DNA from: Achatina immaculata
Lineage: Eukaryota; Mollusca; Gastropoda; Stylommatophora; Achatinidae
DNA: 64,000 bases
Direction: 5' to 3'
NCBI GenBank assembly: GCA_009760885.1
Contig: CM019701.1
Span: 38,367,197-38,431,196, forward strand
This document shows positions 21,681-35,900 of this stretch, piece after piece. Below the pieces are notes generated by a model that was not told the DNA's origin, made no database searches, and saw only the letters and a program-made list of their open reading frames with translations. The translations under genes were made by a program, and so were the position numbers. Within the stretch, counting starts at the first letter, position 1. Each line of letters starts with the position of its first letter.

Positions 21681-24290
21681 ATCTTACATCTTGCATCCTT
21701 CCCGCGCCGTTAAACGTCACCCCTGGCTCGCATGGTAGTTTGCAAAGTTTTCCTGTTTTCGGGGAGTTTTTCAACATCATCATGGGATGTTATGCCCACT
21801 AAACTGGCCTCTCTTAACAATGTCCTCTTTAGAGTTTCACGTGGTCGACCTCTTTTTCTTCGACCTGTTGTGTTCCATTTGATAGCTTGTTTGGTGATTC
21901 TCTGACTGTTTTTTTTCTCATCACGTGACCGACATATGTTCATCTTCTTTTTCTGATCACCCTTGAGACAGGTTGTTGTTTGCTCGTCTGTCTTATCCTT
22001 GCATTGTTCTTGAATTCGTTCCACTTTATACTGAATATTTTCCTTAGGCATTTGTTTTCAAAAGAGTCTAATTTCTTGCCTATTTCTTTTTATTGTTTTC
22101 AAGTTTTCGCATGCATAAATGAGGGTGGATATAATATTGAATTCATTTTAATTGAATAATCTTAACTTGGTTTTTGTGCTTATAACTTTTGAATGCCATA
22201 TGTTCTCAAGATTACTGAAGGTCAATGCTGCTTTTTCAATTCTAACTTATTTTCTTGTGTCACCAACTTGGTCTATGTAGCTACCGAGGTATGCAAAATG
22301 GTTTACATCTTCAACAGCTGTTCTTTCTACGTATATTTTTCTTTCTTGATTAATGAGAAGTTTCATTTTTTTCTCATTGTTAATTTCAAGTCCTATTTTA
22401 CTAGCCAGTAAAGGCCATGCATTTGTTTTTTCTTGCATCGATTTCACATTGTCACTGATAAGAGTTATGTCATCTGCAAAATCAAGATCTTCTAGATGGG
22501 TCCCATGTACTCAATCAATGCCCGTTTTACTTATGCAGCATTTGTTCATTATGAAGTCTATGGCAATTCCAAAATGCAAGGGAGATAGTATACATCATGG
22601 TTTCACACCTGTTTCAATCTGGAACAATTTGCACATTCCTCCTTCTGTGCTCACTTCACAAACTTATCCGTTGTAGAGATCCTTAATGATATTGACAGTC
22701 TTAGATGGTATTCCATATATTCTTAAAATTCTCCACAATGAATCTCTGTGTATGATATCAAGTGCCTTTTTAAAGTCTATGAAGTTCAGGATTAATGGTT
22801 TTTGCTTTTTAAAATGTTCTTCAAGTATTATTCTTAAAGATCTGGTCGAGATAGCTTCTCCCTTTTCAAAATCCTTCTTGTTTTTCTCTCATTGCAGTAT
22901 CCACTATATCTTTAACTCTATTCAGAATGACCTTGTAAATACTTTTGACAAAACTGATAGTAATGTTACTCCTCTCCAGTTATTGCTGTCGCTAAGGTTG
23001 AATTTTTTTTGGGTATTTTAACAGTGATTCCCTTTTTCCATTTATAAGGGACCTTTTCTTCTTTCCAAATTTTATTAAACATTCTCTGTAGTTGGCTCAT
23101 GTTGTCACTGTTAATAACTTTTAACATTTTGACTGTTATTTCATCTTCACCTGCAGCTTTGTTAGCCATTAGATTCACTGCTGTTTCATTTTCGTGCAAT
23201 GTAATTTCATCTAGGTTGACATTTAGTTGTGGGATCGGTAAGTCAGTTTCAATATTTATTAATTCATTTAGGTGTGGTCGATTAAGTATTTCTTGGAAGT
23301 GTTTGGCCCATCTTTGCTTTTGGTCTTTACTTGATGTTAATAGGGTTCCAGTTTTGCTAAAGACTGATCTTTCTTTGAATGCACTAATATCTGTTAGCCT
23401 CTTTTGTATGTTATATAGAGTTTTGCTGTCTCATGTTTTTGCTGCCTTCTCTGCTTCTTTTGCCATATTGTCCATGTATTCTCTTTTATCCCTTCTAGCC
23501 GAACTTTTTTTTTACTTTATTGTCTATTTCTTTGTATGTTGCTTTAGCCAAATCTCTTCCAAGATCTGTCTTTACATTCAACATGGCTAATTTGGCTGCT
23601 CGTCTTTCATGTATGTATTTCCATGTTTTATCTGATATCCATGCTTTTCTACTTTTTTTTTTTTTTTGCAGTCCAGCACTTGTTTTTAACTGCTATGTTG
23701 TAAGAATTCCATAATTCATCTATAAATGTTTCTGCAACCTCACTGAGTGCTGTGAACTGTTTGGTAAGTTCCAGAATGAAATTACCGTCAAGATTTTCAT
23801 CCTGTAGACTATGACTGTTTATCTTTCTGAGTATTGCTTTATTGTTTTGGCTTTTCAGTCTTATTTCCCTATTGTGGTCACTGTTGACATCTGCACCCCT
23901 ATATGCTCTTACACCTAACAGAGATGTTCTGAATTGCTTTCTAATACAAAATGATCTATCTTATTTCTGGTTCTATCAACTGGAGATACACATATTGTTT
24001 TATGTATCTCTTTGTGTGGAAATATTGATCCTCCAATGACCATGCCCTCGGTTAGACATATTTCAATTAATCTTTCTCCACTCTGATTTATTGTATCAAT
24101 CCCTTCTTTCCCAATTACTTTTTCAACATCAGTGTTATCTTTTCCTACCTTGGTGTTGAAGTCTCTCATGACAAGTAGGATGTCGTGTTTAGAGACTTTG
24201 TTAATGAGTTGTTATAGTTGGTGATAGAAATCATCTTTTATTTCATCATCTGCATTGTTCGTGGGTGCATAACTGTTGTCACAGATCATA
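21681..24290 (-). mobile_element. LINE family A, 2.6 kb degenerate copy
   Basis: Reading the minus strand: endonuclease end (YAPTNNADDEI, RDFNTKVGKDN, RNKIDHF), linker with [14 protein letters not shown] and [18 protein letters not shown], decayed reverse transcriptase, C-terminal segment [16 protein letters not shown], and 3' end GGGAAGGATGCAAGATGTAAGA. Many frameshifts and stops. Most complete copy in the window. Confidence 0.9.
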
Positions 24291-24483
24291 AGAGACTACA
24301 GTTTAATGATGAGCTAAGATAAGGGCAGGCGTTACCTGGCAACAGAACAACAGTGTAGATTATTAAAAAATAAAAGCTGCAGAAACAGTAACATTGACTG
24401 CAGTGGAACAGTTTAGTAGCAGCAAGATTTGATACATAATTATATATTTATTATATAACTGATTGCCTACATACAGAGAGCAG

Positions 24484-24730
24484 GAGTGTCATAGTGCACT
24501 TGTCTCTCATGCTCAGGTCAGCGGTTTAAGTCCAGCCGGAGACACCCCAGTCACCCAGGCTGTAGAAATAGTACCTGGCTCCTTCTGGATCTGGAGAAGG
24601 AAAGGTAGCCAAGTGTGATGCTGACCACATCACCCATTAGTGTACTGTTAGGTCAGGGAAAACACAGACACCAGAGCATCATATTCCTAGGTGTTGCTAC
24701 GGCAAGAAAGGACTACCTGCACACAGGCAC
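24484..24730 (+). mobile_element. tRNA-derived SINE S1, diverged
   Basis: GTGTCATAGTGCACTTGTCTC, box B-like CGGTTTAAGTCC, and CACCCCAGTCACCCAGGCTG align along the whole S1 element at 6007-6267. Confidence 0.85.
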
Positions 24731-24789
24731 AGACTAGGGTCTCACAGTAAAAAATTAGATTGTACACATGGTGGTATGACTTAAGTTCT

Positions 24790-25070
24790 TCTAAGTAAGT
24801 TACTGAAGTCCTGTATCAGCATTTATAAATAACCCATAGTTACTGTAGCTTTGTATCAGTGTTTATAAATAAGCCATGGTTACTGTAGCTTTGTATCAGC
24901 ATTTGTAAATAACCCATGGTTACTGTAGCTTTGTATAAGCATTTATAAATAACCCATAGTTACTGTAGCTTTGTATCAGCATTTATAAATAACCCATAGT
25001 TACTGTAGCTCTGTATCAGTGTTTATAAATAAGCCATGGTTACTGTAGCTTTGTATCAGTGTTTACACAT
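24790..25070. repeat. Minisatellite, about 40-bp unit
   Basis: Seven copies of AACCCATAGTTACTGTAGCTT plus TGTATCAGCATTTATAAAT, with two sequence variants (AACCCATAG and AAGCCATGG) alternating. Confidence 0.93.
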
Positions 25071-25552
25071 AATCAATCATTATCATGTTTCTCATCTCCC
25101 CTGAGCACAGGACACACATAATGTTCACCATGCCACTCTGTCTTGTCTCCCATGATTGTTCTCATTCAAGCTTTCTCATCCATGTGCTCCAGAGTTTCCT
25201 GTCTTGATTCTTTCTGTCGGTAGTTTCAGGACAGCATCTACTTTGTAGTTCAAGTTAGCAGTTTTCGCCAAGCGTGACCATTCAGTCTACACTGTCATTT
25301 GTAGAAGAACTGTAAAACTGGTACTAGTAGAGTTACACAGAGGTGTATGGTGTAGTTTCACAGTAGCAGGTACTGAGAAGAAGGAAGTATTGCCAACTTC
25401 TCTTTGTTTTTGTAAAATTGTGCCATATACTTCCATCTAACACTGTTTTGAACAGGGTAAATTATGAGTCTCACATTAGCGACCATGACATGCCACTTTT
25501 TCCCTGCTGTTTTGTGCAATTAACTCACAAATATTTTTTCTTTGTACTCATC
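25071..25552. other. Spacer, nothing recognised
   Basis: Unique-looking sequence adjoining the LINE B 3' end; no coding support. Confidence 0.4.
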
Positions 25553-26850
25553 ATCATCAGGTGCTGTGCTGACTGGCGTTGGCTATTATGCTTCTCCAGA
25601 GTACACATGCAGGCCATCAGCTCAGTTGATGATCTCCTCTCACACCATCCCGTCTGACTGTCCAGTATCATTTCTCTTGGTCTTCCTCTTGATCTTCTTC
25701 CTTCTATTTTTCCTGTTGTTATATAACATTTTCAATGCCCCCTCTTCTCATTACATGTCCTATGAAAGTACGTTGTCTCTCTCTTATCTTTTTGACAAAG
25801 TTTTTTTGTCTCTCCAGCTCTTCTCATACATTCTTCATTAGTTATTTTTGCTGTTCGGGGGATTCACAACATTCTTCTAATAAACCACATTTCTGCTGCT
25901 TCCAAGCAGGTCTTGTGAAGACCTGCCTATTGTCCATGATTCACTTCAATATAGCATTTTAGGACTCGTTTTCTAACATTCATTGATAAGGATGTGTTGG
26001 CTAATATGTTTCTCATTCTCTGAAATGCAGTCTTTGCTTGGCCTATTCTGTTCTTCATTTCCCATCTGAAGTTATTAATGCTCCAAGGTATTTGAATTTC
26101 TGCACCAGCTTTAGAATAGTTCAGTTTAATTTTATACTGCATGCTGGTGGATTCTGTTTCTTAGATATAACCATAGCCTCTGCCTTTTGATGTTCAAAGT
26201 AAGATATTTCTGTTCACTTTCTTTGGCAACTTTATTCAAGAGATTTTGCAGGTCTTGTTGGTTCTGAGCTATCAGTACTGTGTTGTCAGCATACCGAAGG
26301 TTGTTAATATTGTATCCTCCAATTTTTATGCCTGGTTCTGTGATGATTGTTCTTAGAATATTCTCGCTATACAGAGAAAAAAAGGTCTGGAGATAGTACA
26401 CATCCTTATCGCACCCCTTGTTTTATAGGTTGATATTTTCCATTTCTCTTTTCAACTCGAACTGCTGCTTCTTGCTGCCAGTATAGATGTTTTACAATCC
26501 TCAGGTCTTTGCGGTCTATAGTGATGTCTTCAAGCATTTTAATAATTTCATTATGTTTCACCTTGTCGAATGCCTTGGTGTAAATCAATGAAGCATAAGT
26601 AAAGATCTTTCTGTACTTCTAAAGCTCTTTCTGTTAGTGTTCGTAAAGCATAAATGGCACTGTGTGTTCCCTTTCCTTCAACAAATCCAAACTGTTCATC
26701 TGCTATTTCCATTTGTATCTTTTTCCTTGTTCTTCTCATAATGATTCTCAGAAATAGCTTCGTTATGTGACATGAGAGGCTGTTAGTACGGTGGTCATCA
26801 CATTCCTTTGCACCTGGTTTCTATTCTTTGTACTAAATATAAAAATTCAT
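25553..26850 (-). mobile_element. LINE family B, 1.3 kb, decayed
   Basis: Minus strand encodes, with frameshifts, [56 protein letters not shown] (active-site YADD changed to YADN) and AGAEIQIPWSIN. 3' end is CAGCACCTGATGATGATG. Homologue at 35575-36668. Confidence 0.9.
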
Positions 26851-29700
26851 ACAATCTCTCTCCCTCACACAAACACACAAAGACATAAAACTCAAGACTG
26901 TTCAACCATTTACTGAGAGATAAGAATGAATAAAAGGTCACAAATCATTTTTGTCCTTTTTTTTTTTTTTAGTCCTTGCTGATGCCAAGTAAATTTCAAT
27001 TAAAAAACAAAATCACAAGATAGTAAATATAATTTATAAGAAGAGCGTAGATGGAAAACATTTCACAATGACAATTATGTCAGTGAGCAGTTTAAAATCA
27101 GTTGTTTACTTAAATGTTAAAAAGCTGTCGTCTAACTCCAAGCAATGTTTCGAATGGCTGCTAAAAGCCTTTATATAATAGCGGTCAATATATCAAGTTT
27201 TGCTGTAATCTCTACGACAACCTGGCATTACTAATTTATAGAAGATAAGTTATCTCACCTGAAAACAAAAGCTTACTTCAAAATATGATGACTGTAAATG
27301 AGCAATGACTGTAAATAACAGCATCATGAATTCTTTCATCTGACAGTTAACATGGGCAGAAACAAATGTGTATCACAATGGTGGAAGCAAAAGACAGACA
27401 AATACAGAATGTAGAACCTACAAATACTCTGTGAAATGAGAGAATAAATGAAGATCATGTTGCCATTTGGCCACTCAACAACCATTTTATGTCTTGAACA
27501 TCTATGCAATGGGGCATGTCTCCAGAAATTCTTTGATTAAAAACTTAAAAAAAAGAAAAGATATACTGTATAGCTGCCATCTACCAATCACTAACTTTTC
27601 CCTTCCATTCTTGTTTTGAGCAGGCTAATTATTTGTTGTCAGTTCTCAACAGTATTTCTACCTTAAAAGTGAAATGCAAGACGTACCTATATTTCATTAC
27701 ATAACAATATTTTACTCTGAGGAAAAAGAAACATATGTAATATGAGATGCAGTATGAGATAAAAGCAACCCTTACTAACAGTATCTGCTCTCACAGTTCT
27801 TGAAGTACAACATGACTCTACACTTCCAAGATGTGATATTTTTTATTTCTGTTAATCCTTTCATTTTTTTCTTCCCTGTCTACATTTGCTTTCTTTCACT
27901 GGCTGCTTGCCACTTAGACTGGTCTGCATGACACTATATTCCTGCTGGGAATGTTGTAAATGAAATGGACAATGTGTTATATCCGTAACAAATGCCCAAC
28001 AAAAATTCAGACTGTATTGCTAGTAACATATTTATTAAATTCCCAATGGGAATGTTGTAAATGAAATGGACAGTGTGTTATATCTGATTGTTAATAGCAA
28101 TCCATCAAAAATACAGTCTGTGTTACAGGCAACATATTTAGAATCATCACTGAGCATGTTCACAATATAACAACATATTTTATAGTTCAGATTTTAGCAC
28201 TGGAAAGGTATATTTCAAGATAAGCTAAAGTGATATATATCAATTCAAAACTGCACACTGTCTCAAGCTGTGAAGACAAATCAGGTTATAAAATGGAATT
28301 CCCCCATTCCCCATCCCCCCCGCCAACCATTTCAGCTGTTACATGCTGAAACTTACTCCTGTGCTCTCCAAATGGCTATGTTCTGCCAAAGTCATCCGTA
28401 TCCACTGATTTCATTAGTTCTGTTTCATATCTTTTTTTTCCATATAAAATAGTACCAAAATCTAATAGTTTGCATTTTACTGTTTTGTTTTGTCTCCACA
28501 GTTTCCGAGTGGATGTAACTATTTATGTTCTCCTTTATATTGCCATGATCCGGTACCATGAACCTAATGACTTTTTTTCATGTTGTAGTTTTTAACCATA
28601 TACTTTACAAATGATTTATGTGAAGTTATATTACGTGTAAATATAATGATTTTTGCCATTTTAGCGTTCATTTAATAGGTTTTGCCATTCATTTATGCCA
28701 CAAAATTCTAAACATCTTTTGAATTTTCTATTATTCACACATCTTTTGTTTATTGTTTTCTCTCTATTATTATGTGCATGTCAAGGTCTGGTAACTATTT
28801 GTTTATTGTTTTCTCTCTATTATTATGTGCATGTTCAATGTCTGGCAACTATTTCATCCATATCTGGGAAACATCTTTTGTATATGTGCTTGATTCCTCA
28901 CTCTTTTTTATCAAAAGATGGTAACTATTCAATATCTGATCTTAATACTGATCTCAATACTTTATATACACACTATATATATATTTTACGTCCTTTCAGT
29001 CTAATTTTTAATATATTCCTCTTCAATGCACCGTTTTAGCTTTGACTTCACCAAATGCTTTAATGTTGTCTATTACAAAAAAAAAAAAAAAGTAACATCT
29101 GCCATCTGTTTTGTTCTTTTTTTCATTTGGTATATCCTCTTACTGATTTGTTTCTTCCAGAAAATCAAGCAAAATCTTAAACTGTTTTTTTGTCCCTATC
29201 AACTTTCTTTATTTTGTTTCTTAATTCTTTCCTGAACAACTTTTGCAATGACTGAATGAATGATAACTTTGACATCTGGTCAGTAAACTTATATTTTAAA
29301 ACTTAGTACATTTAACTGTTTCTGTTTCCTTTGCTCCAAAAAAACAAAGAGAGAAAAACAAAGATGTTTACATAATACCCGATGTTAAAACACTGTATAA
29401 ATCTTAATCCTAGAACCTCTTGCTAATAAAGAAAATTCTGACCACCACTGAAATATGTATTATGCATTAACAGCAATAAACAGTGGGTCAAACAGACAAA
29501 CTATCTAGCATGGTTATGTTTCTGATATTTGTTCTACTTATTTTCCAATCTTGCTATCTAAAAAAAAACAAATTGATACAACACTCCCTGTCACAAATAC
29601 ATAACTACCACACAAGTATGTATATTAATAATGCATTGAATCATTAAAGGATGTTTCAGGGACACCAAAGAAAAACAAAAAACAAACCAGGCCCTTGTAA
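26851..29700. other. AT-rich region downstream of IDE, no gene recognised
   Basis: Contains a two-copy tandem duplication of about 110 bp around GGGAATGTTGTAAATGAAATGG (27948-28140), a 56-bp duplication around TTTATTGTTTTCTCTCTATT (28747-28860) and poly-A runs. No coding exons detected. Confidence 0.5.
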
Positions 29701-29737
29701 TGTAGTTTCTTCTTCTTCTTCTCCTCCTCACAACTGT

Positions 29738-29743
29738 TTTATT
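29738..29743 (-). promoter_or_regulatory. Candidate polyadenylation signal of IDE
   Basis: AATAAA on the minus strand about 65 nt after the stop codon. It is the first canonical hexamer downstream, followed by AG-rich sequence and no further exon signal. The 3' UTR would be short. More distal signals in the AT-rich flank cannot be excluded. Confidence 0.45.
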
Positions 29744-29808
29744 AAAAAAAAAAGTTCACACAAAGTTCTAGCACTTTTCCATCAAGAAAGTTCTGTCACA
29801 AGAATTTA

Positions 29809-29910
29809 TCACAGTTTAGCTTTAGCTTTGGTCACATCAATGAAGGGTTTAGGTAATGGGTACAAGCCCAGGTCGCGCTTGAATTCCATTATGTCTGTGA
29901 CTATTACTGG
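29809..29910 (-). CDS. IDE: IDE terminal coding exon p, ends in AKL
   Basis: 33 codons plus [26 protein letters not shown]...KAKAKL, matching human [22 protein letters not shown]...AAKL. Acceptor gatctttctag. The last three residues AKL are a type 1 peroxisomal targeting tripeptide, as in human IDE. Confidence 0.95.
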   Translation of the reverse strand, partial: PVIVTDIMEFKRDLGLYPLPKPFIDVTKAKAKL

Positions 29911-32900
29911 CTAGAAAGATCAAAACAGATAATATGTTATCATTAGATGTAAATCCAGGCTTTTTAATGACATGAAGAAGATGCTAACAAATAAAATGTC
30001 CCTAAAGTGAAGAAAAGATTATTACAGTGCTATACAGAGCCAGTGTTGCAATATGGCTTGGACACTCAACAAAAGGATGACAAAGAACTTAGGAACAAAA
30101 GTGACGTGGTTTTGGCGAAATATGCAACAAATACCCCGGACAGACGGAAAAACAAATGAAGAGGTCCACAAAGAAATTTCAGAACAATGAAAATTAGTCA
30201 AAAAGATAAGAAAAAAAAAAAAAGTCAAAATTTCTTGAACATGTCATGAGAAGATAAGGTGGAGAACCTAGTAATGACTGGAAAATTCAAGGGGAAAGGA
30301 GAAAGAAAGACCAAGACTAAGTGGCATGAAAAAAGAAAAGCATCTGAATTTGTCAGAAACACCAAGGACTGCTCAAGATAATTATAAAATGGAAAACATA
30401 ACTTGACAGAAATGTGTGCTATAAGTTATTTTTAACCTATAAACTAAAGGCTATTTATATATGAAAAAAAAAATATTTTTGACATACCAAAGGAAGATCT
30501 GGGGAAGGAATGAACCCATCCTTGTCACGGACCAGGGAATCTTCGGGAGCAGATTCTCTTTGTTGCCTGGCACCATCTCCTTCAGAGCCTGTCTGTGGTA
30601 CATCTGATATGATATGGACCGACAGTTTGTGGCGCTTTGGTGCATCCAGTGCTATCTTTTCCTGCAGAGAGATGACATAATGTGTCACTTAGCTTTTGTT
30701 TTTCACTCCAACATGGTATCAGCTAGCCTCAAGTTTTATGACAAACAATCTGTGAGATATTTCTTCATTTTTTTTTTCATACACTGATGTTGGCCTTAGA
30801 TATGAAATTTGCTGTTGTTTTCAGAGATATGATGCTTCCAAACAACTTTTCCTTTCACTGAGACTGTCATAAGATGCAGTTTTTTTCTCTTCATTTCTTC
30901 ATAAATTCTGAAGTCTTGTAGGATATGTTCTGCTGTCATTTTTGATTCACTGCAGGGGCAAGTTGGTCTCTTTCCCATTTTAGATTTATTATATAGGTGG
31001 CTTTTCAGTCTACAGTGCCGTGTTCTTAGTCTAAATAAGATTACCCGCTCTTTTTTCTGTAGATGTTGCCAGTTGTTCTGATACATGCATAAATCACTAA
31101 CAGCCTTGTAAAACACTTAGTCCTTAATATTTTCTCATGTGCTTCTTTTTTTCTAATGTATCCAACTTCCTTTACATGGTTATAATTGTGTTTCATATTT
31201 TGTGTACTTTTCTGTCCTCAGGTTAAAGACAAAATGGAAACCAAACATCCTCACTCCTTTTTTCTGTCATCTCATAGATAAAGGCTGAAGTCGGAGACAC
31301 TAGACCAGTGTATCCTAGTTTTGGCAACCTTCTCTCACCTGGCACATTTCATATCCAAACCACATTAAAGTTCCGTTGAGGAAAGTCCAACCTGAAGCTC
31401 ACTGGTGCGGCAAAATTTTTGTGCGACCCACTAAAGAATACAGACCCAAGTCCCCTGATGCTCGGAGCCTCCATCCTGAGTGAGATTTATCTCAAGGACC
31501 ACAGAAGTAAATTTAGCAGTAGCATGGGGTGATCTTGGTGGTAGAAGTGAATGATGAAGAAGAAGATCTCATGGATATTACAGGGAGATGGTTTATTTCA
31601 TGTCACAGTTCTCATTATGTACTACTGGGCATTTTTATTAGGTCTTAAAGATCTCTGTGCTTTTTTGCACACTGAAATTGAATGCTTTAAAGATTTGCTT
31701 TTCCTTTTCATATTCTGGGGTCTGTGCCTCTGTAGTGGAGCTGCCTGACAACTTTCATCATCTTTAGAAGCAGAAAGATTCCACTTTTCATCTACACTGG
31801 TCATATCTTTCTATATTCAAATGATCTTTGCACCGTAAGCATGCTGTTTACCTATGTCTCAATACTGCTGCTGGAGATATTCTCAGATACCGCATCTGAT
31901 CTTCTTCTATCAATCCCATGATGATCTCCTACAGCTCTTGGAGTCTCCATTTTGTTTGCAACATAGTGGCAGAAGGACTTTGGCACCTGTAGGGTCTGAT
32001 TTAACCTGTAAATGTCTCCCTCTCTCCAAACTATTTATTATCTGATAGGCATGATAAGAATAGATTCTATCTGAATTATGTTTTGTCAATTTCCACTGTC
32101 TTCTTGAAATTCCCCCCCCCCCCCCCCCCCCCCCAACACATTCTATGTTGTCCATTCTGCTTTTTTTCTTTTGCTGGTTCTTACATCTTACATCCTTCCC
32201 GTGCTGTTAAACGTCACAAATGGTAGTTCACCAGGTTTTCCTGTTTTCTGTGAGATTTTCAAGCTCATCAAGGGATTTTATGCCTACTGATTTGGCCTCT
32301 CTTTTTTGCTGGTTACATCTATCAAAATGACTTTCTAGTCATAAGCCCTGCACTTCTCCAAAAGCTTCAGTGATATTTCTGTGGCATGTCAAATATTAGT
32401 GCCATAAGGTAGCAATGTTGGAAATCAAGAACCAGTATTGTTTCTTACCTTGTAGAACTTGTACAAATCATCTTTTGTCAGTTTCTTGAGAAATGCAACC
32501 TCAATGTTGTCTGAAGCGACATAAAACTTCATAATAAAGCATTATTCATGTATAAATTTACACATACATACACATTTGTGTGACGGAATTATTTCTGAGA
32601 TTTTTCCACTGTAAAGCCCACTTAACAATAATAATTTTATTAAATGATATATCTTAGTTTACAGTAAAAAGGAATAATGATTATGAATAACTAACAAAAA
32701 TACATTGTTTCACTTGAATATTTGAATATTAAAGTAAGAAGAGACACACATTACACAGTACATTCTGTATTCTTCATTTTCTTTTATATTTCTTGTGGAC
32801 ATACTTCTTTCACTCAGAAATGAGTCAGCTATCTCAGTCTGTTTAACTCATCCTGTGCCATCGTCGTTATAGTGCTAACTTCTGGTTACTGAGTTGCGTG

Positions 32901-35900
32901 CCATAGTCGTTATAGTGACAATTCATTTGTTTCAATAAAACAACCGGTGTAATATTTAGATTATACATATTTCATCCGTGTTTCCGGTGACATTTTTCAA
33001 AATGGTGAAAGAGTCCTTAGTTACGAGCGATGCCGAGCGAGAAAAAGGAAGAGAAACATAGAAAATTTTCAATTTTTGATGATGTAGATAGGGGTATGGA
33101 CATGGCCTGTGACCATCCCACTGCTCTTGAATGTATCCCAAATAGATCTAGACATATTTAGATGACTGGAGAAGTAGTTAGGAGGTTATTTCAGACATTA
33201 ATTTAGCGAGAATGCAACATAGAATCACAATACCAGATCGACAAGTAGATCTAGAGATCTCAGATGGTAAGTAGTGTAGATCTAGACCTAGCCGATGGTG
33301 AGCTGGGCACAGTCATTGTCTAAAAACTTCACATTATTTCTTTTTTCCTAAAACACCCTGCATTTATGAAATTTTCATACATTTAGTTATACTTTGAAAC
33401 ATAATAAGTACACGGAAGTACATGGAAATACTGTTTTCCATTCCATTTTACAACTATACCCCTTAACATATCAAGACCCTTGCTTTTATTCTGGCACCAA
33501 CTGAACGTTCGCCCCACCCCTCACCTCTTTTTTATTTGCTCTCTAAGTTCCTCCAGTCTTGTTTTTCTGTTTTCACTTGTGAGATTACAAGTTAAAACTC
33601 TATAGTGACTGCTTGGTTTTTTCTCCTGTATAATTAACATACATCCCAGCTGTTGTGATCTTCTCTTGATTTCATCTATAACTGTTTAGTTCTCTGGGCA
33701 TTTTCTACCCTTTTTTTTTTCATCTTTAGCATTATCAGTTTCAGAGAATTATTGATGGATGTCATTCTTCACAACAGCACCACTTCTTATGCTTGTTTTC
33801 ATGCCTCTAACTTGTACAAAAAGCACTAGGTGAAGAATATATCTTGTATAACTTTGTGTTTATCTGCTGATGGCACTCAATTTTGAAATGTAAGTCAAAT
33901 GAAAACTTTAAAGAGACCAAAGAGCCCAACTCTGACACCAAGAAACAGTATGAAGACTGCAGGGTAAGCATGAAAACAACTTGCTGATAATGGGATGACC
34001 CATCTACTTGTCTAAAATGACTGACCATCTGAAACTGTATGCAGATGAAGGGGAAATGAAAACTTTAATGCTACAACAAGAAGGAGAATTTTTTACCTCT
34101 TCTGTGGGAAATGCTGACAAAGTAGAATCATCATTAAGGATTAGATAAATGTTCAACATGTGAGATATGACACTGGACAGATAAGCAGATGAGTAGCGTA
34201 AGTACAGAAAACTGGCTTCTTGTCAGGAGTCTCTTGCAGATTGACTCTCAGCACACCTCATTAGACTGACTCTCAGCAGGCCCCAGTCAATCAAACTCAA
34301 ATGGTACTTAACACACACAATTTACAAGGCATTTCTGAAATCAGTAGATATTTGCCCACAAGGTGACGCACACCAAAGATGCAGATAGAACATGCACAAT
34401 CATATGTCAGACCTCTATCAAAGTTGTAGTAGTTTGAGACTATTTCTGTCCAGTACTTGTTGTTCTGCTGCACCAACTTCTTGGGTTTCTCAAGCCGTTT
34501 TGTGGCCAGTGCTGCAATGTGTTTGTTGAACTCTTCCTCTGACATATTCTGGATAACATCCTGATGAAGAAACAAAGAAAACAGTAACTTATGTTAAGAT
34601 CAGCTGGTTACACTACACAGGCACTGAGCTGAGATACACATTTTTACAAACAGGAAACAATAAAGCTTTTGTACAGTAAAGTAACAGAACACAGTGTTGT
34701 ATGAATAGACCTCGAAAAAATCATAGACAAAGCACTTTTAGATGCAAGACAAAGAAAAATGACAAGAGAATTACCTGGGACTTGAACCACGGACTCCAGC
34801 AGGACAAACAGCTGTCTGGCCACAAGAGAACAGTGTATTAATGAACTTAGCTATCTAGCGCCTGGCACAAAAGGTGTTTGATAATGAACCCATCAATACC
34901 AGCTCAGTCTAAAATTGTGACACCCCAAAAGGAAACAAGGCTATGACACAAAAATTCCATTGCTTAGATTCGGTGTCTCTCAGGTACCAAATTTTTCAGA
35001 CATAAACATACACACATGGTCTTATGCGATATTTAGTGCATACTGAATAACAACAACAAATAAATGAATAATTTTTTTTACATATAGGTAGTTTTTAAGG
35101 CACAGTTGAAATTACAAGATACAGAAAAATAAAACCAAGATTAGGGATGAAATGCAACAGATAAGAGTGGATAAGCATTGTTTTAGAGAAAACAAAAAAA
35201 ACAAAAAAAATCTGTGTACAGACAGTCCCTGAGTTATGAATGAGTTCCATTCCTAAGTTTGTTTAAGCTGAATTTTACGTAAGTTGGAACAGTTATGTAC
35301 AGTTGTATCTAACATCAGTTGTATGGTATATGGTGGACAGTATACATTTCTATGCATAAAAAACCCATCAAAGAAACTGATGAACTGCTGCATACATGAA
35401 ATGTTTTGATATGCACTGGAAAAGCAGCCCCATTTTTATAATGAACCATAGTAACTCAAAGTTTTAATCTAACAGACTTCACGGGGATTGTTCATAACTA
35501 AGAGTTGTATGCGAAGGTGACCTGATAAGTTTTGCTTCCACTGTAAAATTTTTAGTAACTTTAGACATCAATCAAGTGCCTTGCCGCGTGGCATAGGCAA
35601 TCATTTCTCTCCACAATTCCCTGTCTTTAGGCTTGATGAGATCCACAGGTGACTTTCTTCCTAGCCACACTGACAGCCCATCCAGTAACTTTTCTCTCTG
35701 TCTTTTCTTCCTTCAATTTTTCCAGTTGCCACAGTGTGTTACAATTTTCCTCTTCTCATAAAATGTCCTACAAATCTCGCTTGTCTGCTTCTCATCTTTT
35801 CTGTAATTTGCCTTTTAACTCCAGCCTCTCTTAAGTCTTCGTTTGTTTTCTTAGCTGTCCATGGTACCTTCAACATCCTTCTTATGAACCACATTTCTAT

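Noticed and set aside
24790..25070. CRISPR-like array
   Set aside because: Units are head-to-tail and contiguous with no unique spacers, in a eukaryotic context.
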